Source: Haliclona indistincta (taxonomy: Eukaryota > Porifera > Demospongiae > Haplosclerida > Chalinidae). From it: 64,000 nucleotides of DNA. A program made the position numbers and the translations under genes. A model generated the notes under the pieces. It saw only the letters and a list, made by a program, of their open reading frames with translations. It was not told the DNA's origin and did no database searches. This document shows, piece after piece, positions 52,640-63,280 of the stretch (positions within the stretch are counted from its first letter, which is position 1; the number at the start of each line of letters is the position of its first letter). The stretch is taken from contig OZ024785.1 of NCBI GenBank assembly GCA_964017065.1, positions 7,315,672 through 7,379,671 on the forward strand, given 5' to 3'.

Positions 52640-53040
52640 AATGGTTACCTTTCGCCAAATAATTGTGAATGGCAGAGATGAGTTCAGAATTTTTGATTCT
52701 GTGCAGAGAACTGTGTTTACTAACTAGCAGATAAACAACTTGCGGAGGGGATTAACACAGCATTTTTCTCTCAAGAGGTTTAAAATTTAATGATGCTTCA
52801 TATGTGGGTCGCTAATGCACTCTCTGTTTATCAATGATAACTAGCAATTCAAGAAAGGTAGCAAAAAGCCTGGTGTACCATTTTGCGAGAGTTGTGGCTA
52901 TGCGAGGACGTACGTTATGACGAGTTTTGTGCCGTTCAGCAATCTCTGTTGGATTATACAATAAAAAGAATTTTGCTCATTAACAAACGGTAACCCGCCA
53001 ACTAAAATATAACAGTACCAGAAATGCTTGATTCAGCACG
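52640..53040. repeat. intron insert shared by B11 and B14
   Basis: A block with GCGAGAGTTGTGGCTATGCG and AGGACGTACGTTATGACGAG is present here and at about 59150-59505 in the last intron of B14, but absent from B9, B10 and B16. It marks B11 and B14 as sister copies. No coding sequence. Confidence 0.8.
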
Positions 53041-53296
53041 ATAAAGGTATTCTCTGGTTTTATCTCCTATTCTGTTGTGCAGCAAAGGTCTCTCTCCCAT
53101 CATTTCTCGTATTACTAACAATGCAGCGTATTCAGCTCTGCAACAAGAGCTTTCCTCTCATCTTCCTCTTCCAGACCCTACCAATAATGACAGCAACACA
53201 GCTGAATGCAATCTTGCTGAGCATGTCTATGAGGTCGTACAAAGACCAGGACAGTACCATAGAGAAAGTGCAGTAGAACATAAGACAATAAGCAGT

Positions 53297-54207
53297 CTTA
53301 GAGTATGATACCATACAAGATCAAAGGCGCCGACAGTGCTCTATATTCCATAGTACGCACTGCCCATTGTTCAAACAGTGCTCTATTTTCCAAAACCCAT
53401 TGTTCTACAGTGCTCTATTTTCCACCGCAGTGCTCTATCTACCAGGTGTTAACATGCCGATATGCAGTGAATTTAATTACAAAATACATGCGATGAAACA
53501 CAAACAACTTTCATTTTGATAAAATACTAAAACAATGTCGAACAGAGACTATTCAGTGTCTTTAACAGCGATCAAAAGGCCAGAAGAAAGCTAGATAGGA
53601 GGGCCACGCCGTTAGCAATGTAGCCTGGTGACGTCAGGTTTATTCAGGGCGCTACAGCTTCTCAAAGACAGGATGAAACCAGAAAGTAGCTACATGGCAG
53701 CGTAGCAAGTAGCTCGGCGTCACTGCTGATGTACGTTTGATGGATACTTTCATCCACGAGGTTCGGTGAAGTCGTTCCTCACTGATTCATGATTCCTTCA
53801 TAGCTTTAGCCCACTGGTAGTGGTAGTTAGATAAATAAGACACGTCTTCTTTTCTGGTGTTGAATTCTCTGCTCTTATCATATTCCCAAGTCGAAATCAC
53901 AGCGCTCTCGTCCACAGCTACCTTCCACCATGTGCTCGTGTAACGATTTCCGTAAAATTCCCATAATGGTAGCGTTTATACTGGACTGTCTTCGGCCTGC
54001 TAGCAGTATCCCTTATGGTAATTGTACAAGGTCACACTCTAAACCTGTTAAAGCACCACTCTTCTCGTGCTCTACGCAATATAATAGCACTTGGGTCGTG
54101 TCTCGAGACAAATAAAGCACTCGCCTTCGGCTCGTGCTCTATTTGCCTCTCGCCACGCCCCTCGTGCTATTATATTGCGTAGAGCACTCGGAGCGGTGCT
54201 TTAACTA
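53297..54207. mobile_element. insertion in the B11-B12 spacer with terminal foldback
   Basis: Compared with the spacer after B9, about 0.9 kb is inserted between AATAAGCAGTC and CATAAAGACAA. It has short tandem CAGTGCTCTATTTTCC repeats (53330-53440), and at its right end an inverted pair, GTTAAAGCACC (54046) and GGTGCTTTAAC (54196), enclosing CTACGCAATATAATAGCAC and its inverse. It is probably nested elements; internal borders are uncertain. Confidence 0.55.
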
Positions 54208-54327
54208 GTACATAAAGACAATACACATTGATATTTCATATTGTAATGTATTCTATCGGATGTGGTTAGTGTTCACTGTCTATAGGTCTCACAGCACCAT
54301 CTGTTCAGTAATGTACATTGGTCACAG

Positions 54328-54369
54328 TATAACAGTACACAACACAACACTATCAGTCAGTATAGAGTG
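54328..54369 (+). promoter_or_regulatory. conserved B-array core promoter, unit B12
   Basis: TATAACAG then CTATCAGTCAGTATAGAGTG. ATG 3 bp downstream. Confidence 0.62.
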
Positions 54370-54372
54370 CTG

Positions 54373-56208
54373 ATGGTACTGGCAGGAATGACATTGTGTG
54401 GAACTCTACTAGTGCTGACTGGAATCTGGCTCACTACTACTGTGAGTGTACAAGGATGTGATGGAGGTATTCTGCTAAGATCATGTGCATTATCTTCATC
54501 CACAGAAATATGTTTGATTCAACTGAAAAATTGCTTTCTAGAAGAACGGAATAATTCTAAAATTATCAGTGTCGGACTGTGCGTACAATTCAACTCCAGT
54601 TCAGAAACTACTACATGCACTTGCAACAGCACAACCTGTGATGCAAACCTCCAGCAAATGTATATGTAACGACCAGATTCACAACCTTCAACCCGCTTCG
54701 AAACCGGTCAACCAGTTTTGAAGCGGGTCAGCTGCGCGCCGGATTCAAAGCCGGTTAGGGTGCGTGCATGCTTTAAGTGCGCGTGTACTGCCATAATTGT
54801 TTTATGCTTCCATGTACAAATTGTTGTGTGTGAAGAAGAAGCCGTGACATGTTTCTATGGGTTATAGTGGAATTTGATTGTTAAAAACAACTGCTGCGCT
54901 GTGTTCTTGTAACGGCGTTCCTGTTAATTTAGCAGGTAGGCTTGCTGTGCTGCGCCGCTAAACAACTTTAAAACGACGCTCTTGTCGATGACTGTAGTAG
55001 CACATGATGCTCTAAAACATTCCGCGGACACTTTTCAGTCTTGCTGCGCTGCACTGAGCTATAACCGTGACGGCGCTCCTGCTATTATAGCTATGTAGGT
55101 TCTGTCTATCTAGCATGCAGGTGCACACCCAGAAGCATTGAAACGTTAACGGTTTTAAAACGGGTCAACTAAGTTATGTGGTTGTAAATCGGGTTAACCG
55201 GCTTCGAAACCGGCGGCCGGCTTCGAAACGGGTCAGGTTGTGTATCAGGTCGTAACATATACCACCACAAATATTACCAGACAACCTCCCAGCATGGACA
55301 TGCAAGACAAGAGCTCTATGACCAGAATACCAGAGTACATCTTGGTTATCATAGGAATTCAACTCGTGTTGATTATATTGGTTATAGTGCTAATAATAGT
55401 GATGGGTTGTCTGGTCAGAGCCAAGAAGCCGACAATAGTGAAGAATACCTGTCAACCAGTAACCCTGAATCAACTACAAACCAGCACTGAACAAGGTAAC
55501 CATCAGTGCTGTGCTGTGTGTGTGTGAGAACCAAGACTACTACTCTCTCACTAGTATAGTACACATGTACTTATAACAAGAGTGTCGAACGTAGCATACC
55601 CGCGTACAATATTTGTGTATAAAGTAACGTGACACGCACGTGAGCTAATGACGCTGAATCCTGCTGCTCCATAGGCGCGCTGATCGATAGCTGTACTCGT
55701 TTGACTAACGCAAGCTCAATGATGACGTCTGATGCTTGGCCACACCCCTCACATTATGGACACATTTATAGCGATTTGTCACGTTACTTTAGACACAGAT
55801 TTTGTACGTGGGTATGCACTCTTGCTTATTATAAACTCTATTGTAGTAAGAGCATCTAGTATTATTGGCTTCTAAACAATAAAGATCTTCTCTACTTTCT
55901 CCCTTAATGCATACTACTCAGTTGTACAGCAAGGGCCTCCCTCCCAACCTCCTCTTCCTCCCACCCACGATGCAGAGTACTCAGTTGTACAGCAAGTGGC
56001 TCCCTCCCACCCTCCTCTTCCTCCCATCCACGATGCAGAGTACTCAGTTGTACAGCAAGGGCCTCCCTCCCGTCCTTCTCTCAATAACTATACAGACATA
56101 GAGCCTACAATTTCTCCCAACAATGCTGGCTACTCATCTATACAGCAAGCGCCTGCAGAACCACGCTACTTTGAGCTTAGTACAGCTCAGGTAGAAACTG
56201 TAGTATAA
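54373..56208 (+). pseudogene. B12: group 2 gene lacking intron 1 and split by a MITE
   Basis: The signal exon (54373) continues directly into the ectodomain (VQGCDGGILLRSCALS ... LCVQFNSSSETTTCTCNSTTC) with no intron, unlike every other unit. The frame stops at TAA just before a 583 bp MITE (54670-55252). Beyond it lie the stalk end, TM (YILVIIGIQLVLIILVIVLI) and juxtamembrane up to 55496, and a last exon 55922-56208 with a tail unlike the others: two DAEYSVVQQ repeats with PPLPP, NNYTDI, AGYSSI and YFEL, five YxxV/I/L sites. The TAA overlaps the target duplication, so as it stands the upstream frame would give only a truncated soluble ectodomain. Confidence 0.65.
54670..55252. mobile_element. 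583 bp MITE with TAA duplication in the coding region of B12
   Basis: Terminal inverted repeats CGACCAGATTCACAACCT / AGGTTGTGTATCAGGTCG, flanked by TAA (54667-54669, 55253-55255). It is PIF/Harbinger-like by target duplication. Sub-terminal repeats of CTTCGAAACCGG and inverse forms. No transposase. Confidence 0.88.
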
Positions 56209-56506
56209 AAGCCAGTCATGCATGTTCCCCGCAGTATAAGTAGAACCACTAGTCTGATGTGTTTGCTATTTCACCACAAAATTTAAACTTCTTTAAACCA
56301 CTAACCAGTTGACGCCCTCTGTTGACCATCATCTGATCCACTAAAATCAGCGGTGTACTCAGAAAGAGCTGACTTGTATGTAGAAATAACTAGAGATCGT
56401 AATTCAACTACTACAACTACATACACCTGCAATCGCTCAACATGCAGTCCAATCAGTACCAGCAGGATGATCACATCAGAGCACAGCTGCGACACTATCA
56501 ATATAA

Positions 56507-57017
56507 CCAAGGGCGTATAGAGAAAGAGGGCATGCAACTGTCAATCACTCCCGTAGGATATTTATTGTTACTAAAATTAGAAGTTACGCCCATCAATTGC
56601 TGAAGTAGGCGGCAACTAATGACGCTATATTCAGTTATTCAGATACTAGCTAGCCTACGTCTCGACATGTGTCCCGCGATCCCAGGCACAGTGGCGCATA
56701 CCAGTCCTACGCCGGTGTTCTACTACTACAGATAGAACAATCCACTGCTGCTCTTGGATTTCTTCCAAACGCAAGCCAGCGGGCAGCGACGGTCTCACGA
56801 ATTTCAGATTCCAGCTTGAAGAATGCGTCACTACATTGCGGCCGTTTACATACAGACTAGCATTTCCTCTACACTCTCCGCATACGTACTGACGTATGCA
56901 CTGTATACTAAAGGTATATGGAGTTTAATTGATGTTTATTTTAAGTAACAATAATTATTTCGATATCCTATGGGACTGATTGACAGTTGCATGCCCTCTT
57001 TCTCTATACGCCCTTGG
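56507..57017. mobile_element. 511 bp MITE with TIRs of about 50 bp and TATAA duplication
   Basis: CCAAGGGCGTATAGAGAAAG and the following 30 bp are inverted almost perfectly at the right end (CTATACGCCCTTGG). TATAA flanks both sides (56502-56506 and 57018-57022). The uninterrupted B15 paralogue (ATCAGTATAACCACCACTAC) shows the empty site. Confidence 0.88.
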
Positions 57018-57022
57018 TATAA

Positions 57023-57205
57023 CCACCACTACTACTATCAACCAATGCCCCACTACTACTATCAACCAATGCCCCACTACTACTATCAACCAATGCCCCA
57101 CTACTACTATCAACCAATGCCCCACTACTACTATCAACCAATGCCCCACTACTACTATCAACCAATGTCCCACTACTACTATCAACCAATGCCCCACTAC
57201 TACTA
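57023..57205 (+). repeat. 24 bp coding-type tandem repeat (TTTINQCP) in B13
   Basis: About seven near-identical 24 bp units, CCCCACTACTACTATCAACC plus AATG, correspond to TTTINQCP in the family stalk frame. B15 has two units and B6 one, so the tract was amplified here. Confidence 0.93.
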
Positions 57206-57917
57206 GAGAGGTTAAGATTTCGGTACGGTGAACGCTGAACGGTAAAAATTGAATCATTTGTGACGTCAGAGATGTTGAGGGCGGGGTTAAGTGAGTTCGC
57301 GAACGAGATGAACCAGCCTTGAGCTGAACAGTTTTCTGGCTATGTGGCGTTTGTCATAGACGTCAGAATCACGCATGGATCAAAGATAAGGTATAGGCAA
57401 AACCATGGCTAGTCTAGATAAGCTCAGTTTGTAGCGCAACATTTTGTAGGCGTCTGGCAGACTCTGGCTCTTATGTTCACACTTTGACTGGCTGTCCCGG
57501 CTACGTAGAAGGTACATTGCTCTAGAATTCCCGCATAAGAGCAAGCACAAAGCATATTCATCAGACTTTGAAAGCATATCTCAGCGATTTTTGAAGTAGC
57601 AAACAGCAATTCGGTTGGCTTAAAATGTCGGACAACAGTAGGTCGACTTCGTTGGCTCATAGCAACGCATCAATACACTTCTACGAGCTCAGAATAGCTA
57701 GTCATGAAGCTAATAGAGTGTTCACTAGCTTGGAAGTATAAATACGGTGGAATAGAGAGAAATAGCAATGAAACAGCCAACGTTAGTTGCTTACGCTAAA
57801 ACGGCCTACTAGCCGTCAACAACGCTGGAATCTACCGAAATCGATGAAATCTAAATTAAATTCATAACGCTTTGTGACGTCACTACCGTTTACCGTCCAC
57901 GCCGATCTTAATCTCTC
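57206..57917. mobile_element. 712 bp foldback element with TACTA duplication in B13
   Basis: Ends GAGAGGTTAAGAT and ATCTTAATCTCTC are inverted; TGACGTCA occurs near both ends. TACTA flanks both sides (57201-57205, 57918-57922). It sits inside the B13 stalk repeat. No transposase-like ORF. Confidence 0.78.
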
Positions 57918-58330
57918 TACTATCAACCAATGCCCCACTATAACTCATTATCATCACACTGGTGATACTGATGGGTTACCTGGTCAAGAGAACAACACCA
58001 CAGAGAGGACCAGTACAGACTACACACCAGTCACTGACAGACATGACCGCCAGTGACTATATGGAACCCATAGCTCTGAGACAGCTACAAACCAGTACTG
58101 AACCAGGTCAGTGAGCCTCAGAGAATGTGTGTTTGCTCTCATCCTCCTCTTCCAGACCCTCCCAACAATGACAGAAACACAGCTGAATACTATAACACTA
58201 ACAGTAAACAGTTAAAAGACATAAACAAATTGATATTTCGCATTGTAATGTATTCCTATAGGATGTGGTTAGTGTTCACTGTCCATGGGTCACACAGTAG
58301 GATCTGTTCAGTAATGTACATTGGTCACAG

Positions 58331-58373
58331 TATAACAGTACACAACACAACACTATCAGTCAAGTATAGAGTG
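58331..58373 (+). promoter_or_regulatory. conserved B-array core promoter, unit B14
   Basis: TATAACAG then CTATCAGTCAAGTATAGAGT (one inserted A). ATG 3 bp downstream. Confidence 0.62.
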
Positions 58374-58376
58374 CTG

Positions 58377-60089
58377 ATGGTACTGGCAAGAATGACATTG
58401 TATGGAACTCTACTAGTGTTGACTGGAATCTGGCTTGCTACTACTGTGACAAGCGGTGACATAGTACAAGGTAAAGGAACAATACCACTAATATTAATAT
58501 AATCTCATGCAAGACAAGCTATGACAAAAAAAGTATAATAATTATAATCTTTATCTACAGAATTTTGCGAAAGTCTTGGGAATAAACTGAACGCATGTGA
58601 TTACGGAATATGGGAAAACACCAAACTGTATGTAGAAGTCAATGCTTTCGATATCACGTCTTATACCGCAATATTATGCATTTGCAATAACGCAAGTTGT
58701 AATGCAATCACTCCAAGCAATTTGACTATATGTACCACACAACCTCCCAGCACGAACACACTAGACAAGAGCTCTATGACCATGATACCAACACACATCT
58801 GGGTTATCATAGGAGCTCTACTAGTGTTGATTATAATACTAGTTATAATACTAGTTACAGTGCTAATAGTAGTGATGGGCTGTCTGGTCAAAGCCAAGAA
58901 GAAGACAATAGTGATGGTGAAGAATACGGGTCAACCAGTAACCCTGAGTCAACTACAAACCAGCACTGAACCAGGTAACCATTAGTATAATTTATGTCGG
59001 TTTGAAAAACTTGCATCATACTATTACATTCGCATTATGGACGTTTGATAAGTGTGAAGGTCTAGCACTCTTGAGAGTCCCAGTTAGATACCTCTAGAGG
59101 TCGTGATAAGAGACCCGGGTCTTTATTCGGGAAATACAGTGCTGTGAAATGTTAATGGTTACCTTTCTGTGTAGAGAACTGTGTTTACTAACTAGTAGAT
59201 AAACAACTTGCGGAGGGACTAACACAGCATTTTTCTCTCAAGAGGTTTAACATTTAATAATGCTTCATATGTGGGTCACTAATGCACTCTCTGTTTATCA
59301 ATGATAACTAGCAATTCAAGAAAGGTAGCAAAAATGCTGGTGTACTTAACATTTTGCGAGAGTTGTGGCTATGCGAGGACGTACGTTATGACGAGTTTTG
59401 TGCCGTTCAGCAATCTCTGTTGGATTATACATAATAAAAACTTTACTCATTAACAAACGGTAACCTGCCAACTAAACTATAACAGTACCAGAAATGCTTG
59501 ATTCTGCACAATAAAGGTCTTCTCTGCTTTTCTCTCCTATTCAGTTGTGCAGCAAAGGCCTCCCTCCCATCATTTCTCTCTCACTAACAATGCTGCGTAT
59601 TCAGCTCTGCAAGAAGAGCTTCCTACTCCTCTTTCTCCCCCTCTCACTAACAATGCTGCGTATTCAGCTCTGCTACAAGAGCTTCCTACAAGGCCTCTTT
59701 CTCCGCCTCTCACTAACAATGCTGCATATTCAGCTCTGCAACAAGATCTTCCTACAAGGCCTCTTTCTCCGCCTCTCACTAACAATGCTGCGTATTCAGC
59801 TGTGCAACAAGATCTTCCTACAAGGCCTCTTTCTCCCCCTCTCACTAACAATCCTGCGTATTCAGCTCTGCAACAAGATCTTCCTACAAGGCCTCTTTCT
59901 CCCCCTCTCACTAACAATGCTGCGTATGCAGCTGTGCAACAAAAGCTTTCCTCTCATCCTCCTCTTCCAGACCCTCCCAATAATGACAGCAACACAGCTG
60001 AATACTCTAAACTAAATCTTGCTGAGCATGACTATGAGGTCGTAGAAAAGACTAGGAGAGAGAAGGAGAGGACCCCAGAGAAAATGTAG
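58377..60089 (+). CDS. B14: group 2 receptor-like protein with eight tail YxxL/V motifs
   Basis: Exons 58377-58470, 58561-58974 and 59545-60089 sum to 1053 nt (350 aa). The ectodomain is short (FCESLGNKLNACDYG ... KLYVEVNAFD ... CICNNASCN), and there is almost no stalk. TM HIWVIIGALLVLIIILVIIL, then GCLVKAKKK. The tail exon is greatly enlarged: six units of LTNNAAYSALQQDLPTRPLS type (21-22 residues each) followed by HPPLPDPP and YSKLNLAEHDYEVVE. Tyrosine motifs in order: YSAL, YSAL, YSAL, YSAV, YSAL, YAAV, YSKL, YEVV. The end of this exon matches group 1 terminal exons (B7, B15), not group 2 (EHVYEVVQ), so it appears to be a recombinant tail. Confidence 0.8.
59579..59950 (+). repeat. 66 bp coding tandem repeat in the B14 cytoplasmic tail
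   Basis: Six in-frame copies (first 63 bp) with CACTAACAATGCTGCGTATT, then CAGCTCTGCAACAAGA and CCTACAAGGCCTCTTTCTCC. B9, B10 and B16 carry only two such units. Confidence 0.95.
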
Positions 60090-60226
60090 AACACAAGATA
60101 GTAAACAGTTAAAAGACATTAACACATTAATATTTGTATTGTAATGTATTTCTATCGGATGTGGCTAGTAAACACTGTCCAAGGGTCACACAGCACCATC
60201 TGTTCAGTAATGTACATTGGTCTCAG

Positions 60227-60268
60227 TATAACAGTACACAACACAACGCTATCAGTCAGTATAGAGCG
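60227..60268 (+). promoter_or_regulatory. conserved B-array core promoter, unit B15
   Basis: TATAACAG then CTATCAGTCAGTATAGAGCG (one change). ATG 18 bp downstream. Confidence 0.63.
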
Positions 60269-60286
60269 CTGCTGGTACTGGCAAGA

Positions 60287-61435
60287 ATGACATTGTGTGG
60301 AACTCTACTCGTGTTGACTGGAATCTGGCTCACTACTACTGTGAGCGCACAAGAACAAAAAAAGAGTAGGTCAATACATAAAGTCACTCTATTATGAGAA
60401 TGTGTAAACAGCTGAAGAAATCACTCCATTTTGATCTTTATCTACAGAAATGTGTAGGCAACCCTGGAGACGATTGAATGGTAAAATTTCAGAATGCGAA
60501 CTAGATCATGGTACATGTACATGTGAAATTGTCAGAGCTGACTTGTATGTAGAAATAACTAGAGATCCCAATCCAAATACTACAACTACATACACCTGCA
60601 ATCGCTCAACATGTAGTCAAATCAGTACCAGCAGGGGTATCACATCAGAGCACAGCTGCAACACTATCAGTATAACCACCACTACTACTATCAACCAATG
60701 CCCCACTACTACTATCAACCAAGCATGCCCCACTACAACTCATTCCTCTTCTCGTGCTACATGTAACTCAGCAGCACTAGGTGCCATTCATGGTGGGTAT
60801 GTAGCAGTGATACTGGTGGTGTTGGTAGCCATTATCATCACACTGGTGATACTGATGGGTTACCTGGTCAAGAGAACAACACCACAGAGAGGACCAGTAC
60901 AGACCACACACCAATCACTGACAGACATGGCTGCCAGTGACTATATGGAACCAGTAGCTCTGAGACAGCTACAAACCAGCACTGACCCAGGTCAGTGAGC
61001 CTCAGAGAATGTGTGTTTGCACTATATGACTGTTACCTGTTCTTTCCCTATCAGCTAACAACACACCAGAGGTTTATTCTGAACCACTCAACCACCTACA
61101 CAGTGTTACTAGTGGACAAGGTAGGCACACAATAGGAGGCTTCATACCAACAATATCTGTTTATGCATGGAAACCAAATTTTGTCACTTTTTTCACCAAA
61201 CACAGATCATGCTAGCAACAGCAATGACTACACAGTTGCACAACCAGACCCTCCTAACACAGAATATAACAAACTTCATCACCCACCAGACCCTCCCTCT
61301 CATCCTCCTCTTCCAGACCCTCCCAATAATGACAGCAACACAACTGAATACTCCAAACACAATCTTGCTGAGCATGTCTATGATGTTGTAGAGGAGACCA
61401 GGAGAGAGAAGGAGAGGACCCCAGAGAAAATGTAG
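60287..61435 (+). CDS. B15: group 1 receptor-like protein with ITAM-like tail
   Basis: Exons 60287-60365, 60448-60990, 61055-61120 and 61206-61435 sum to 918 nt (305 aa). Ectodomain of the B6 kind (MCRQPWRR ... CTCEIVRADLYVEITRD ... YTCNRSTCSQIS), with two TTTINQCP-like stalk units. TM GGYVAVILVVLVAIIITLVI. Tail: SDYMEPVAL, VYSEP, DYTVAQPDPP, EYNKLHHPP, PPLPDPP, EYSKHNLAEHVYDVVEE. In the terminal pair the first motif is YSKH rather than YSKL, so the ITAM-like pair is degraded here although the single YNKL and YDVV sites remain. C-terminus ERTPEKM as in B7. Confidence 0.8.
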
Positions 61436-61571
61436 AACACAAGACTAAAAATCATAAAGACATTAACACATTGATATTTTGTATTGTAATGTATTCCTAT
61501 ATGATGTGGTTAGTGTTTACTGTCCATGGGTCACACAGTAGGATCTGTTCAGTAATGTACATTGGTCACAG

Positions 61572-61612
61572 TATAACAGTACAATCACAACGCTATCAGT
61601 CAGTATAGAGTG
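61572..61612 (+). promoter_or_regulatory. conserved B-array core promoter, unit B16
   Basis: TATAACAG then CTATCAGTCAGTATAGAGTG. ATG 18 bp downstream. Confidence 0.64.
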
Positions 61613-61630
61613 CTACTGGTACTGGCAAGA

Positions 61631-62854
61631 ATGACATTGTGTGGAACTCTACTAGTGCTGACTGGAATCTGGCTCACTACTACTGTGTCAACCAGTGACA
61701 TAGTACAAGGTAAAGCAACAATATTAATATGCAAGACAAGCTATGACAAAAAGAGCATAATATGATATTTATTTGTAGTAAACTGTGACAGTCTTGGGAA
61801 TGAACTGCAAACATACTGTAAAAACGCAACGTGTGAAATCACCAGTGTTGAACTGTATGTACAAGTCAAGTTTCGGGATACCGTTTTAGAAACATTATGT
61901 ACCACAATATCACACATTTGCAATAGCACAATGTGTAATGCAGTCACTCCAACCAGATCGAGTATGAACGAGACATATCAACCGACAAGTATTGGTACTA
62001 CTATCAGCCCAACATGCCCTACCACTAGCAGCCCCCAGCAAATGTGGACCCACTGTACCACAACTACTTCCGAACATCTACGTACTACACAACCTCCCAG
62101 CATGAACACACTAGACAAGATCTCTATGACCAAAATACCAATGCACATCTGGGTTATTATAGGAGCTCTACTAGTGTTGATCATAATGCTAGTTATAGCG
62201 CTAATACTAGTGATGTGCTGTCTGGTCAGAGCCAAGAAGAAGACAACAGTGATGGTGAAGAATACCTGTCAACCAGTAACCCTGAGCCAACTACAAACCA
62301 GCACTGAACCAGGTAACCATTAGTTTATGTCGCAAAAGCACTTATAAGTATTCTTAAAACAGAAACTTGCTCATACTATTACACTCACAATAATAGTCTA
62401 AATGGACGTTTGATAAGCGTGAAGGTCTCTTGAGAGATGCTTTTTACCTCAAAAGGTCGTGATAAGAGACCCAGGCTTTTATTCAATGCTGCGAAATGTT
62501 AAGGGTTATAATGCTTGATTTTGCACACTAAAGGTCTTCTCTGGTTTTCTCTCCTATTCAGTTGTGCAGCAAAAGCCTCACTACCAAGATTTCTCTATCA
62601 CTAACAATCCTGCGTATTCAGTAGTTCTGCAACAAGAGCTACCTACTAGGCCTCTTTCTCCCCCTCTCATTAACAATGCGACATATTCAGCTCTGCTACA
62701 AGAGCTTTCCTGTCATCTTCCTCTTCCAGACCCTACCGATAATGACAGCAACACAGCTGAATACTCCACACACAATCTTGCTGAGCATGTCTATGAGCTC
62801 GTAGAGAGACCAGGAGAGTACCATAGAGAAAGTGTATTAGAACATACCGTATAG
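61631..62854 (+). CDS. B16: group 2 receptor-like protein
   Basis: Exons 61631-61709, 61779-62312 and 62562-62854 sum to 906 nt (301 aa). It is closest to B9 in signal exon end (VSTSDIVQ), ectodomain (VNCDSLGNELQTYC ... VELYVQVK ... ICNSTMCN) and TM (HIWVIIGALLVLIIMLVIAL). Tail: HYQDF, YSVV, YSAL, LPLPDP, EYSTH, HVYELVERPGEY. The coding end EHTV plus TAG is produced by a MITE that starts within the last codons; the uninterrupted B9 reads EHRQ then TAA. Confidence 0.78.
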
Positions 62855-63081
62855 CCGGTTATTTTCGATGGTCAAATATTTCGTTAATAAAATTTTAGAT
62901 TGGATTTAATTTTTGATACTCACTCGCCGTTCGAAAATAAAATCCAGGCTAAAATTCATTGCTCTTCATCTCGAACTCAATTTCTTCGAAATGTTGGAGA
63001 TGTGCATACAGGGGAAACCCGCTTTCAATCTGCAGTCGATGATCGAAAATAAAATCCCGTCGAAAATAACCGGCTATACGG
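62847..63081. mobile_element. 235 bp mariner-type MITE with TA duplication at the B16 stop
   Basis: Terminal inverted repeats CCGTATAGCCGGTTATTTTC and its inverse, ending CCGGCTATACGG, are flanked by TA. A TA duplication with short perfect ends is typical of Tc1/mariner-type MITEs. Its first bases supply the TAG stop of B16. Confidence 0.85.
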
Positions 63082-63220
63082 TAAGGGTAAGACAATAAGA
63101 AGTCATAATGACAATACACATTGATATTTTTATTGTAATGTATTTCTATCGGATGTGGTTAGTGTTCACTGTCCATGGGTCACACAGTATGATCTGTTCA
63201 GTAATGTACATTGGTCACAG

Positions 63221-63262
63221 TATAACAGTACACACCACAACACTATCAGTCAGTATAGAGTG
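63221..63262 (+). promoter_or_regulatory. conserved B-array core promoter, unit B17
   Basis: TATAACAG then CTATCAGTCAGTATAGAGTG. ATG 18 bp downstream. Confidence 0.6.
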
Positions 63263-63280
63263 CTACTGGTACTGGCAAGA

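Larger units (their letters stand above)
50796..53287 (+). pseudogene. B11: decayed group 2 gene
   Basis: Signal exon from 50796 (MALCGTLLVLTGIWLAITM) reads into a TGA before the normal donor. Intron 1 holds a 1.2 kb foldback element. The exon 2 acceptor is lost (TCTACATAAAA at about 52203) and the ectodomain remnant (about 52213-52430) has stops. Stalk and TM are deleted so that the stalk start runs straight into the post-TM GAACCAGTAGC. The last exon (about 53079-53287) survives (YSALQQEL, EHVYEVVQRPGQY) but its acceptor CAG is also mutated (CCTATTCTGTTG). Four independent lesions make this a clear pseudogene. Confidence 0.88.
56340..58106 (+). pseudogene. B13: decayed group 1 fragment with two MITEs and amplified stalk
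   Basis: No promoter or signal exon. It starts inside an ectodomain of the B6/B15 kind (ADLYVEITRDRNSTTTTTYT ... RSTCSPIS). It is then split by a MITE (56507-57017), a TTTINQCP repeat tract, and a second MITE (57206-57917). The rest has lost the N-terminal half of the TM (PTITHYHHTGDTD in the shifted frame) but keeps the juxtamembrane and DYMEPIAL up to 58106. After that the donor region runs directly into terminal-exon sequence (PPLPDPPNN at about 58145), so exon 3 is deleted. Confidence 0.85.
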
